DNA of 64,000 nt from contig NC_081337.1 in the NCBI RefSeq assembly GCF_022539665.2, positions 2,394,679 to 2,458,678 of the forward strand, given 5' to 3'. Of the stretch, positions 37,992-48,822 are shown piece by piece (position 1 is the first letter of the stretch; every line of letters starts with the position of its first letter). The position numbers were made by a program, and so were the translations under genes. The notes below the pieces were generated by a model, which saw only the letters and a program-made list of their open reading frames with translations, did not search any database and had not been told where the DNA came from. Origin of the DNA: Daphnia carinata (lineage: Eukaryota > Arthropoda > Branchiopoda > Diplostraca > Daphniidae).

Positions 37992-38351
37992 ATTTATATA
38001 GACTCGATCTTACTGTAACCCAGATGTTTTTTGGTCAATTATATTATCAAATTTAATCATTCTTGTTTCTGTTGTCGCATTAGTCCATTTTCAGATATAA
38101 ATGGCACTTAAATTTTATATAAGTTCTGCATTCATGGGCAAATTTTTTATGTACAAATAATGCAAAATATTGTTCTATAAGTGATCAACATGGATGTAGT
38201 CTCTTTCAAACGTTATTGACATTATTGGAATGATTTGCTAATTTCAATATTTACTAGGAAATGGTTTTCTATGCTTGGAAAAACGGGACTGGAAAATCTT
38301 GTTCTGTTTCACAACACCAATGGAAATAACTAGATATAGAAAGAAGTGAAT

Positions 38352-38423
38352 TGGAGCTGCGGAGGATTGAACTCCGGGCTTTTCGCATGCAAAGCGAACA
38401 CTCTACCACTGAGTTACAACCCC
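38352..38423 (-). tRNA. tRNA-Ala(UGC), unit 3
   Basis: All stems paired, including U27-A43; one of the best-folded copies. Confidence 0.85.
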
Positions 38424-38755
38424 ACATTTTCATATCAATTTACACAAATTACGTTTTTTGCAAATTTCAGGTAAAATTTCAATCGTCCTTGTTACTGCTT
38501 GTAAATTGATTCAAAAGAAATTTTCTTAGTTAGATATTACATTTGTCTTAATTAAAATGTGTGCATACTTGGTATTCTTTGAAATGAACCAGTAGTGCAA
38601 TCTTTAATTATAGTTCCAAATTGTTTGTAGACTATCAACATCGTTGGTTTTATTGCAGTTGCTTTTACATGTAATGCTACCTATAATTCGATGAGTTACT
38701 TTTTCATGATGATGGAATTCGGTAATTCGAATGTATTAAAAATCCTTCTTTGGGT

Positions 38756-38827
38756 TGGAGTTGCGGAGGATTGAACTCCGGGCTTTTCACATGCGAAGCA
38801 AACACTCTACCTCTGAGTTACAACCCC
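38756..38827 (-). tRNA. tRNA-Ala(CGC), unit 3
   Basis: Acceptor fully paired; anticodon stem TTTGC/GTGAA with two G-U pairs. Confidence 0.8.
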
Positions 38828-39187
38828 ATTTATATAGACTCGATCTTACTGTAACCCAGATGTTTTTTGGTCAATTATATTATCAAATTTAATCATTCTT
38901 GTTTCTGTTGTCGCATTAGTCCATTTTCAGATATAAATGGCACTTAAATTTTATATAAGTTCTGCATTCATGGGCAAATTTTTTATGTACAAATAATGCA
39001 AAATATTGTTCTATAAGTGATCAACATGGATGTAGTCTCTTTCAAACGTTATTGACATTATTGGAATGATTTGCTAATTTCAATATTTACTAGGAAATGG
39101 TTTTCTATGCTTGGAAAAACGGGACTGGAAAAACTTGTTCTGTTTCACAACACCAATGGAAATAACTAGATATAGAAAGAAGTGAAT

Positions 39188-39259
39188 TGGAGCTGCGGAG
39201 GATTGAACTCCGGGCTTCTCGCATGCAAAGCGAGCACTCTATCACTGAGTTACAACCCC
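39188..39259 (-). tRNA. tRNA-Ala(UGC), unit 4
   Basis: Anticodon stem perfect (CTCGC/GCGAG), but the D loop has A in place of G19, which normally pairs with C56 to shape the elbow. Confidence 0.72.
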
Positions 39260-39591
39260 ACATTTTCATATCAATTTACACAAATTACGTTTTTTGCAAA
39301 TTTCAGGTAAAATTTCAATCGTCCTTGTTACTGCTTGTAAATTGATTCAAAAGAAATTTTCTTAGTTAGATATTACATTTGTCTTAATTAAAATGTGTGC
39401 ATACTTGGTATTCTTTGAAATGAACCAGTAGTGCAATCTTTAATTATAGTTCCAAATTGTTTGTAGACTATCAACATCGTTGGTTTTATTGCAGTTGCTT
39501 TTACATGTAATGCTACCTATAATTCGATGAGTTACTTTTTCATGATGATGGAATTCGGTAATTCGAATGTATTAAAAATCCTTCTTTGGGT

Positions 39592-39663
39592 TGGAGTAGC
39601 GGAGGATTGAACTCCGGGCTTCTCACATGCGAAGCGAACACTCTACCTCTGAGTTACTACCCC
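39592..39663 (-). tRNA. tRNA-Ala(CGC), unit 4, compensated acceptor
   Basis: The only copy where the U67 variant is matched by A6 (GGGGTAG/CTACTCC), restoring the pair; the anticodon stem is improved to TTCGC/GTGAG. Confidence 0.8.
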
Positions 39664-40023
39664 ATTTATATAGACTCGATCTTACTGAAACCCAGATGTT
39701 TTTTGGTCAATTATATTATCAAATTTAATCATTCTTGTTTCTGTTGTCGCATTAGTCCATTTTCAGATATAAATGCCACTTAAATTTTATATAAGTTCTG
39801 CATTCATGGGCAAATTTTTTATGTACAAATAATGCAAAATATTGTTCTATAAGTGATCAACATGGATGTAGTCTCTTTCAAACGTTATTGACATTATTGG
39901 AATGATTTGCTAATTTCAATATTTACTAGGAAATGGTTTTCTATGCTTGGAAAAACGGGACTGGAAAAACTTGTTCTGTTTCACAACACCAATGGAAATA
40001 ACTAGATATAGAAAGAAGTGAAT

Positions 40024-40095
40024 TGGAGCTGCGGAGGATTGAACTCCGGGCTTTTCGCATGCAAAGCGAACACTCTACCACTGAGTTACAACCCC
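40024..40095 (-). tRNA. tRNA-Ala(UGC), unit 5
   Basis: All stems paired; same gene sequence as the UGC copy at 38352. Confidence 0.85.
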
Positions 40096-40427
40096 ACATT
40101 TTCATATCAATTTACACAAATTACGTTTTTTGCAAATTTCAGGTAAAATTTCAATCGTCCTTGTTACTGCTTGTAAATTGATTCAAAAGAAATTTTCTTA
40201 GTTAGATATTACATTTGTCTTAATTAAAATGTGTGCATACTTGGTATTCTTTGAAATGAACCAGTAGTGCAATCTTTAATTATAGTTCCAAATTGTTTGT
40301 AGACTATCAACATCGTTGGTTTTATTGCAGTTGCTTTTACATGTAATGCTACCTATAATTCGATGAGTTACTTTTTCATGATGATGGAATTCGGTAATTC
40401 GAATGTATTAAAAATCCTTCTTTGGGT

Positions 40428-40499
40428 TGGAGTTGCGGAGGATTGAACTCCGGGCTTCTCACATGCGAAGCAAACACTCTACCTCTGAGTAACAACCCC
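40428..40499 (-). tRNA. tRNA-Ala(CGC), unit 5
   Basis: A9 is changed to U, next to the A box; acceptor stem paired. Confidence 0.75.
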
Positions 40500-40860
40500 A
40501 TTTATATAGACTCGATCTTACTGTAACCCAGATGTTTTTTTGGTCAATTATATTATCAAATTTAATCATTCTTGTTTCTGTTGTCGCATTAGTCCATTTT
40601 CAGATATAAATGGCACTTAAATTTTATATAAGTTCTGCATTCATGGGCAAATTTTTTATGTACAAATAATGCAAAATATTGTTCTATAAGTGATCAACAT
40701 GGATGTAGTCTCTTTCAAACGTTATTGACATTATTGGAATGATTTGCTAATTTCAATATTTACTAGGAAATGGTTTTCTATGCTTGGAAAAACGGGACTG
40801 GAAAAACTTATTCTGTTTCACAACACCAATGGAAATAACTAGATATAGAAAGAAGTGAAT

Positions 40861-40932
40861 TGGAGCTGCGGAGGATTGAACTCCGGGCTTCTCGCATGCA
40901 AAGCGAACACTCTACCACTGAGTTACAACCCC
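40861..40932 (-). tRNA. tRNA-Ala(UGC), unit 6
   Basis: U27-G43 wobble form, as in unit 1. Confidence 0.82.
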
Positions 40933-41264
40933 ACATTTTCATATCAATTTACACAAATTACGTTTTTTGCAAATTTCAGGTAAAATTTCAATCGTCCTTG
41001 TTACTGCTTGTAAATTGATTCAAAAGAAATTTTCTTAGTTAGATATTACATTTGTCTTAATTAAAATGTGTGCATACTTGGTATTCTTTGAAATGAACCA
41101 GTAGTGCAATCTTTAATTATAGTTCCAAATTGTTTGTAGACTATCAACATCGTTGGTTTTATTGCAGTTGCTTTTACATGTAATGCTACCTATAATTCGA
41201 TGAGTTACTTTTTCATGATGATGGAATTCGGTAATTCGAATGTATTAAAAATCCTTCTTTGGGT

Positions 41265-41336
41265 TGGAGTTGCGGAGGATTGAACTCCGGGCTTTTCACA
41301 TGCGAAGCAAACACTCTACCTCTGAGTTACAACCCC
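41265..41336 (-). tRNA. tRNA-Ala(CGC), unit 6
   Basis: Acceptor paired; A43 variant, as in unit 3. Confidence 0.8.
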
Positions 41337-41696
41337 ATTTATATAGACTCGATCTTACTGTAACCCAGATGTTTTTTGGTCAATTATATTATCAAATTTA
41401 ATCATTCTTGTTTCTGTTGTCGCATTAGTCCATTTTCAGATATAAATGGCACTTAAATTTTATATAAGTTCTGCATTCATGGGCAAATTTTTTATGTACA
41501 AATAATGCAAAATATTGTTCTATAAGTGATCAACATGGATGTAGTCTCTTTCAAACGTTATTGACATTATTGGAATGATTTGCTAATTTCAATATTTACT
41601 AGGAAATGGTTTTCTATGCTTGGAAAAACGGGACTGGAAAAACTTGTTCTGTTTCACAACACCAATGGAAATAACTAGATATAGAAAGAAGTGAAT

Positions 41697-41768
41697 TGGA
41701 GCTGCGGAGGATTGAACTCCGGGCTTTTCGCATGCAAAGCGAGCACTCTACCACTGAGTTACAACCCC
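41697..41768 (-). tRNA. tRNA-Ala(UGC), unit 7
   Basis: C27 faces A43, opening the top of the anticodon stem. Confidence 0.78.
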
Positions 41769-42100
41769 ACATTTTGATATCAATTTACACAAATTACGTT
41801 TTTTGCAAATTTCAGGTAAAATTTCAATCGTCCTTGTTACTGCTTGTAAATTGATTCAAAAGAAATTTTCTTAGTTAGATATTACATTTGTCTTAATTAA
41901 AATGTGTGCATACTTGGTATTCTTTGAAATGAACCAGTAGTGCAATCTTTAATTATAGTTCCAAATTGTTTGTAGACTATCAACATCGTTGGTTTTATTG
42001 CAGTTGCTTTTACATGTAATGCTACCTATAATTCGATGAGTTACTTTTTCATGATGATGGAATTCGGTAATTCGAATGTATTAAAAATCCTTCTTTGGGT

Positions 42101-42172
42101 TGGAGTAGCGGAGGATTGAACTCCGGGCTTCTCACATGCGAAGCAAACACTCTACCTCTGAGTTACAACCCC
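42101..42172 (-). tRNA. tRNA-Ala(CGC), unit 7
   Basis: U6-U67 acceptor mismatch. Confidence 0.75.
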
Positions 42173-42532
42173 ATTTATATAGACTCGATCTTACTGTAAC
42201 CCAGATGTTTTTTGGTCAATTATATTATCAAATTTAATCATTCTTGTTTCTGTTGTCGCATTAGTCCATTTTCAGATATAAATGGCACTTAAATTTTATA
42301 TAAGTTCTGCATTCATGGGCAAATTTTTTATGTACAAATAATGCAAAATATTGTTCTATAAGTGATCAACATGGATGTAGTCTCTTTCAAACGTTATTGA
42401 CATTATTGGAATGATTTGCTAATTTCAATATTTACTAGGAAATGGTTTTCTATGCTTGGAAAAACGGGACTGGAAAAACTTGTTCTGTTTCACAACACCA
42501 ATGGAAATAACTAGATATAGAAAGAAGTGAAT

Positions 42533-42604
42533 TGGAGCTGCGGAGGATTGAACTCCGGGCTTTTCGCATGCAAAGCGAGCACTCTACCACTGAGTTACAA
42601 CCCC
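42533..42604 (-). tRNA. tRNA-Ala(UGC), unit 8
   Basis: C27-A43 form, same as unit 7. Confidence 0.78.
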
Positions 42605-42936
42605 ACATTTTCATATCAATTTACACAAATTACGTTTTTTGCAAATTTCAGGTAAAATTTCAATCGTCCTTGTTACTGCTTGTAAATTGATTCAAAAGAA
42701 ATTTTCTTAGTTAGATATTACATTTGTCTTAATTAAAATGTGTGCATACTTGGTATTCTTTGAAATGAACCAGTAGTGCAATCTTTAATTATAGTTCCAA
42801 ATTGTTTGTAGACTATCAACATCGTTGGTTTTATTGCAGTTGCTTTTACATGTAATGCTACCTATAATTCGATGAGTTACTTTTTCATGATGATGGAATT
42901 CGGTAATTCGAATGTATTAAAAATCCTTCTTTGGGT

Positions 42937-43008
42937 TGGAGTAGCGGAGGATTGAACTCCGGGCTTCTCACATGCGAAGCAAACACTCTACCTCTGAGTT
43001 ACAACCCC
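42937..43008 (-). tRNA. tRNA-Ala(CGC), unit 8
   Basis: U6-U67 mismatch form. Confidence 0.75.
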
Positions 43009-43367
43009 ATTTATATAGACTCGATCTTACTGTAACCCAGATGTTTTTTGGTCAATTATATTATCAAATTTAATCATTCTTGTTTCTGTTGTCGCATTAG
43101 TCCATTTTCAGATATAAATGGCACTTAAATTTTATATAAGTTCTGCATTCATGGGCAAATTTTTTATGTACAAATAATGCAAAATATTGTTCTATAAGTG
43201 ATCAACATGGATGTAGTCTCTTTCAAACGTTATTGACATTATTGGAATGATTTGCTAATTTCAATATTTACTAGAAATGGTTTTCTATGCTTGGAAAAAC
43301 GGGACTGGAAAAACTTGTTCTGTTTCACAACACCAATGGAAATAACTAGATATAGAAAGAAGTGAAT

Positions 43368-43439
43368 TGGAGCTGCGGAGGATTGAACTCCGGGCTTTTC
43401 GCATGCAAAGCGAGCACTCTACCACTGAGTTACAACCCC
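43368..43439 (-). tRNA. tRNA-Ala(UGC), unit 9
   Basis: C27-A43 form; units 7 to 9 share it, a run that suggests they spread as a block. Confidence 0.78.
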
Positions 43440-43771
43440 ACATTTTCATATCAATTTACACAAATTACGTTTTTTGCAAATTTCAGGTAAAATTTCAATC
43501 GTCCTTGTTACTGCTTGTAAATTGATTCAAAAGAAATTTTCTTAGTTAGATATTACATTTGTCTTAATTAAAATGTGTGCATACTTGGTATTCTTTGAAA
43601 TGAACCAGTAGTGCAATCTTTAATTATAGTTCCAAATTGTTTGTAGACTATCAACATCGTTGGTTTTATTGCAGTTGCTTTTACATGTAATGCTACCTAT
43701 AATTCGATGAGTTACTTTTTCATGATGATGGAATTCGGTAATTCGAATGTATTAAAAATCCTTCTTTGGGT

Positions 43772-43843
43772 TGGAGTTGCGGAGGATTGAACTCCGGGCT
43801 TCTCACATGCGAAGCAAACACTCTACCTCTGAGTTACAACCCC
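43772..43843 (-). tRNA. tRNA-Ala(CGC), unit 9
   Basis: Acceptor fully paired (U6-A67), unlike the copies on either side. Confidence 0.8.
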
Positions 43844-44203
43844 ATTTATATAGACTCGATCTTACTGTAACCCAGATGTTTTTTGGTCAATTATATTATC
43901 AAATTTAATCATTCTTGTTTCTGTTGTCGCATTAGTCCATTTTCAGATATAAATGGCACTTAAATTTTATATAAGTTCTGCATTCATGGGCAAATTTTTT
44001 ATGTACAAATAATGCAAAATATTGTTCTATAAGTGATCAACATGGATGTAGTCTCTTTCAAACGTTATTGACATTATTGGAATGATTTGCTAATTTCAAT
44101 ATTTACTAGGAAATGATTTTCTATGCTTGGAAAAACGGGACTGGAAAAACTTGTTCTGTTTCACAACACCAATGGAAATAACTAGATATAGAAAGAAGTG
44201 AAT

Positions 44204-44275
44204 TGGAGCTGCGGAGGATTGAACTCCGGGCTTCTCGCATGCAAAGCGAACACTCTACCACTGAGTTACAACCCC
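44204..44275 (-). tRNA. tRNA-Ala(UGC), unit 10
   Basis: U27-G43 wobble form. Confidence 0.82.
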
Positions 44276-44607
44276 ACATTTTCATATCAATTTACACAAA
44301 TTACGTTTTTTGCAAATTTCAGGTAAAATTTCAATCGTCCTTGTTACTGCTTGTAAATTGATTCAAAAGAAATTTTCTTAGTTAGATATTACATTTGTCT
44401 TAATTAAAATGTGTGCATACTTGGTATTCTTTGAAATGAACCAGTAGTGCAATCTTTAATTATAGTTCCAAATTGTTTGTAGACTATCAACATCGTTGGT
44501 TTTATTGCAGTTGCTTTTACATGTAATGCTACCTATAATTCGATGAGTTACTTTTTCATGATGATGGAATTCGGTAATTCGAATGTATTAAAAATCCTTC
44601 TTTGGGT

Positions 44608-44679
44608 TGGAGTAGCGGAGGATTGAACTCCGGGCTTCTCACATGCGAAGCAAACACTCTACCTCTGAGTTACAACCCC
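44608..44679 (-). tRNA. tRNA-Ala(CGC), unit 10
   Basis: U6-U67 mismatch form. Confidence 0.75.
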
Positions 44680-45039
44680 ATTTATATAGACTCGATCTTA
44701 CTGTAACCCAGATGTTTTTTGGTCAATTATATTATCAAATTTAATCATTCTTGTTTCTGTTGTCGCATTAGTCCATTTTCAGATATAAATGGCACTTAAA
44801 TTTTATATAAGTTCTGCATTCATGGGCAAATTTTTTATGTACAAATAATGCAAAATATTGTTCTATAAGTGATCAACATGGATGTAGTCTCTTTCAAACG
44901 TTATTGACATTATTGGAATGATTTGCTAATTTCAATATTTACTAGGAAATGATTTTCTATGCTTGGAAAAACGGGACTGGAAAAACTTGTTCTGTTTCAC
45001 AACACCAATGGAAATAACTAGATATAGAAAGAAGTGAAT

Positions 45040-45111
45040 TGGAGCTGCGGAGGATTGAACTCCGGGCTTTTCGCATGCAAAGCGAACACTCTACCACTGA
45101 GTTACAACCCC
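45040..45111 (-). tRNA. tRNA-Ala(UGC), unit 11
   Basis: Fully paired form, as in units 3 and 5. Confidence 0.85.
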
Positions 45112-45443
45112 ACATTTTCATATCAATTTACACAAATTACGTTTTTTGCAAATTTCAGGTAAAATTTCAATCGTCCTTGTTACTGCTTGTAAATTGATTC
45201 AAAAGAAATTTTCTTAGTTAGATATTACATTTGTCTTAATTAAAATGTGTGCATACTTGGTATTCTTTGAAATGAACCAGTAGTGCAATCTTTAATTATA
45301 GTTCCAAATTGTTTGTAGACTATCAACATCGTTGGTTTTATTGCAGTTGCTTTTACATGTAATGCTACCTATAATTCGATGAGTTACTTTTTCATGATGA
45401 TGGAATTCGGTAATTCGAATGTATTAAAAATCCTTCTTTGGGT

Positions 45444-45515
45444 TGGAGTAGCGGAGGATTGAACTCCGGGCTTCTCACATGCGAAGCGAGCACTCTACCT
45501 CTGAGTTACAACCCC
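45444..45515 (-). tRNA. tRNA-Ala(CGC), unit 11
   Basis: The anticodon stem is CTCGC/GTGAG, stronger than in other CGC copies and matching the 5' arm of some UGC copies; U6-U67 mismatch remains. Confidence 0.77.
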
Positions 45516-45875
45516 ATTTATATAGACTCGATCTTACTGTAACCCAGATGTTTTTTGGTCAATTATATTATCAAATTTAATCATTCTTGTTTCTGTTGTC
45601 GCATTAGTCCATTTTCAGATATAAATGGCACTTAAATTTTATATAAGTTCTGCATTCATGGGCAAATTTTTTATGTACAAATAATGCAAAATATTGTTCT
45701 ATAAGTGATCAACATGGATGTAGTCTCTTTCAAACGTTATTGACATTATTGGAATGATTTGCTAATTTCAATATTTACTAGGAAATGATTTTCTATGCTT
45801 GGAAAAACGGGACTGGAAAAACTTGTTCTGTTTCACAACACCAATGGAAATAACTAGATATAGAAAGAAGTGAAT

Positions 45876-45947
45876 TGGAGTGGCAGAGGATTGAACTCTG
45901 GACTTCTCGCATGCAAAGCGAGCATTCTACCACTGAGTTACCACCCC
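45876..45947 (-). tRNA. tRNA-Ala(UGC), unit 12, divergent compensated copy
   Basis: It differs from the other UGC genes at several positions, mostly in matched pairs: acceptor GGGGTGG/CCACTCC, T stem CAGAG/CTCTG and anticodon stem CTCGC/GCGAG are all fully paired. One D-stem pair is lost (C11-A24). G3:U70 and the anticodon are kept. The flanking spacer is not unusual, so the change is limited to the gene. Confidence 0.82.
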
Positions 45948-46279
45948 ACATTTTCATATCAATTTACACAAATTACGTTTTTTGCAAATTTCAGGTAAAA
46001 TTTCAATCGTCCTTGTTACTGCTTGTAAATTGATTCAAAAGAAATTTTCTTAGTTAGATATTACATTTGTCTTAATTAAAATGTGTGCATACTTGGTATT
46101 CTTTGAAATGAACCAGTAGTGCAATCTTTAATTATAGTTCCAAATTGTTTGTAGACTATCAACATCGTTGGTTTTATTGCAGTTGCTTTTACATGTAATG
46201 CTACCTATAATTCGATGAGTTACTTTTTCATGATGATGGAATTCGGTAATTCGAATGTATTAAAAATCCTTCTTTGGGT

Positions 46280-46351
46280 TGGAGTAGCGGAGGATTGAAC
46301 TCCGGGCTTCTCACATGCGAAGCAAACACTCTACCTCTGAGTTACAACCCC
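46280..46351 (-). tRNA. tRNA-Ala(CGC), unit 12
   Basis: U6-U67 mismatch form. Confidence 0.75.
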
Positions 46352-46711
46352 ATTTATATAGACTCGATCTTACTGTAACCCAGATGTTTTTTGGTCAATT
46401 ATATTATCAAATTTAATCATTCTTGTTTCTGTTGTCGCATTAGTCCATTTTCAGATATAAATGGCACTTAAATTTTATATAAGTTCTGCATTCATGGGCA
46501 AATTTTTTATGTACAAATAATGCAAAATATTGTTCTATAAGTGATCAACATGGATGTAGTCTCTTTCAAACGTTATTGACATTATTGGAATGATTTGCTA
46601 ATTTCAATATTTACTAGGAAATGATTTTCTATGCTTGGAAAAACGGGACTGGAAAAACTTGTTCTGTTTCACAACACCAATGGAAATAACTAGATATAGA
46701 AAGAAGTGAAT

Positions 46712-46783
46712 TGGAGCTGCGGAGGATTGAACTCCGGGCTTCTCGCATGCAAAGCGAGCACTCTATCACTGAGTTACAACCCC
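46712..46783 (-). tRNA. tRNA-Ala(UGC), unit 13
   Basis: Same gene sequence as the unit 4 copy: perfect anticodon stem with the G19 to A change. Confidence 0.72.
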
Positions 46784-47115
46784 ACATTTTCATATCAATT
46801 TACACAAATTACGTTTTTTGCAAATTTCAGGTAAAATTTCAATCGTCCTTGTTACTGCTTGTAAATTGATTCAAAAGAAATTTTCTTAGTTAGATATTAC
46901 ATTTGTCTTAATTAAAATGTGTGCATACTTGGTATTCTTTGAAATGAACCAGTAGTGCAATCTTTAATTATAGTTCCAAATTGTTTGTAGACTATCAACA
47001 TCGTTGGTTTTATTGCAGTTGCTTTTACATGTAATGCTACCTATAATTCGATGAGTTACTTTTTCATGATGATGGAATTCGGTAATTCGAATGTATTAAA
47101 AATCCTTCTTTGGGT

Positions 47116-47187
47116 TGGAGTAGCGGAGGATTGAACTCCGGGCTTCTCACATGCGAAGCAAACACTCTACCTCTGAGTTACAACCCC
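47116..47187 (-). tRNA. tRNA-Ala(CGC), unit 13
   Basis: U6-U67 mismatch form. Confidence 0.75.
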
Positions 47188-47547
47188 ATTTATATAGACT
47201 CGATCTTACTGTAACCCAGATGTTTTTTGGTCAATTATATTATCAAATTTAATCATTCTTGTTTCTGTTGTCGCATTAGTCCATTTTCAGATATAAATGG
47301 CACTTAAATTTTATATAAGTTCTGCATTCATGGGCAAATTTTTTATGTACAAATAATGCAAAATATTGTTCTATAAGTGATCAACATGGATGTAGTCTCT
47401 TTCAAACGTTATTGACATTATTGGAATGATTTGCTAATTTCAATATTTACTAGGAAATGATTTTCTATGCTTGGAAAAACGGGACTGGAAAAACTTGTTC
47501 TGTTTCACAACACCAATGGAAATAACTAGATATAGAAAGAAGTGAAT

Positions 47548-47619
47548 TGGAGCTGCGGAGGATTGAACTCCGGGCTTTTCGCATGCAAAGCGAACACTCT
47601 ACCACTGAGTTACAACCCC
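47548..47619 (-). tRNA. tRNA-Ala(UGC), unit 14
   Basis: Fully paired form; last intact UGC gene before the array decays. Confidence 0.85.
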
Positions 47620-47924
47620 ACATTTTCATATCAATTTACACAAATTACGTTTTTTGCAAATTTCAGGTAAAATTTCAATCGTCCTTGTTACTGCTTGTAA
47701 ATTGATTCAAAAGAAATTTTCTTAGTTAGATATTACATTTGTCTTAATTGAAATGAACCAGTAGTGCAATCTTTAATTATAGTTCCAAATTGTTTGTAGA
47801 CTATCAACATCGTTGGTTTTATTGCAGTTGCTTTTACATGTAATGCTACCTATAATTCGATGAGTTACTTTTTCATGATGATGGAATTCGGTAATTCGAA
47901 TGTATTAAAAATCCTTCTTTGGGT

Positions 47925-47996
47925 TGGAGTAGCGGAGGATTGAACTCCGGGCTTCTCACATGCGAAGCAAACACTCTACCTCTGAGTTACAACCCC
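47925..47996 (-). tRNA. tRNA-Ala(CGC), unit 14
   Basis: U6-U67 mismatch form. It lies 377 bp from its UGC partner because of a 27-bp spacer deletion near 47749. Confidence 0.75.
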
Positions 47997-48045
47997 ATTT
48001 ATATAGACTCGATCTTACTGTAACCCAGATGTTTTTTGGTCAATT

Positions 48046-48547
48046 ATATGAAGTGATTGGACATTTTGAACATGCAAAGCAAACACTCTACCACAAATTG
48101 ATTCAAAAGAAATTTTTGATTTGTCTTAATTAAAATGTGTGCATACTTGGTAAAATTTCAATCGTCCAAATTGTTTGTACTATCAACATCGTTGTAAATT
48201 GCTTTTACATGTAATGCTACCTATAATTCGATGAGTTACTTTTTCACTTGATGATGGAATTCGGTAATTAGAATTATATAGGATTGAACTCGGGCTTTTC
48301 ACATACTGACAAACACTCTCCTACCTCTGAGTTACAACCCCATTTATAGACTCGATCTTACTGATGTTTTTGGTCAATTATATTATCAAATTTAATCATT
48401 CTTGTTTCTGTTGTCGCATTAGTCCATTTTCAGATATAAATGGCACTTAAATTTTATATGAGTTCTGCATTCATGGGCAAATTTTTTATGTACAAATAAT
48501 GCAAAATATTGTTCTATAAGTGATCAACATGGATGTAGTCTCTTTCA
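48046..48547 (-). pseudogene. Decayed or misassembled end of the tRNA-Ala array
   Basis: Pieces of the unit appear in the right order but with many small deletions and joins, including relics of a UGC gene (about 48073-48094) and a CGC gene (about 48282-48333). The pattern of frequent short skips, in contrast to the near-identical units before it, suggests poor consensus next to the gap or a true array edge. Confidence 0.7.
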
Positions 48548-48647
48548 NNNNNNNNNNNNNNNNNNNNNNNNNNNNNNNNNNNNNNNNNNNNNNNNNNNNN
48601 NNNNNNNNNNNNNNNNNNNNNNNNNNNNNNNNNNNNNNNNNNNNNNN
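48548..48647. other. Assembly gap, 100 N
   Basis: Exactly 100 N, the usual placeholder for a gap of unknown size. It joins the decayed array end to the middle of a coding exon, so order and distance across it are uncertain. Confidence 0.98.
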
Positions 48648-48719
48648 TTCCATAATTTTGTCGTAGTTGTCGTCATCTCCAATGACCAGCTGGAACTTGC
48701 CTGTTGTTTCAAATGCCAT
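48648..48719 (-). CDS. Fatty-acid-binding-protein-like, N-terminal exon only (cut by gap)
   Basis: Minus-strand ATG at 48717-48719 opens 24 codons, MAFETTGKFQLV followed by IGDDDNYDKIME, and runs straight into the N gap. The pattern GKF-x-L-followed by an acidic/Asn-Tyr/Phe-Asp-x-x-Met matches the first beta strand and helix of intracellular lipid-binding proteins (FABP/CRABP), small cytosolic carriers of fatty acids or retinoids. A TATA box lies about 100 bp upstream. With only 24 residues the family call is moderate. Confidence 0.55.
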
Positions 48720-48814
48720 TTTCTTGTTTTTGAAATTAGGAGGTAGGAGGACAGAGGTAAAGTGAGTCGAAAAGGCAAAAGACTACTGGTGATTGAACGA
48801 GGGAAATGCGTCCT

Positions 48815-48822
48815 TATTTATA
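48815..48822 (-). promoter_or_regulatory. TATA box of the FABP-like gene
   Basis: TATAAATA on the minus strand, 96 bp before the ATG. It would place transcription start near 48787 and leave a 5'UTR of about 70 nt without an intron. Confidence 0.55.

Larger units (their letters stand above)
36560..48045 (-). repeat. Tandem array: 836-bp unit with two tRNA-Ala genes, about 14 units
   Basis: The starts of successive UGC genes are 835-838 bp apart (36678, 37514, 38352, 39188 ... 47548). Each unit holds, on the minus strand, tRNA-Ala(UGC) and tRNA-Ala(CGC) about 404 bp apart, with near-identical AT-rich spacers that carry no gene. Spacer identity is so high that units differ mainly by single bases, which indicates recent amplification or ongoing homogenisation. 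CGC genes have TTTTT 14 nt downstream; UGC genes have their first TTTTT (in most units) only about 54 nt downstream. The last unit has a small spacer deletion near 47749. Confidence 0.97.

Noticed and set aside
36560-48045. CRISPR-like or satellite array
   Set aside because: The 836-bp period with two folded tRNA genes per unit is a gene cluster; there are no short repeats with unique spacers.
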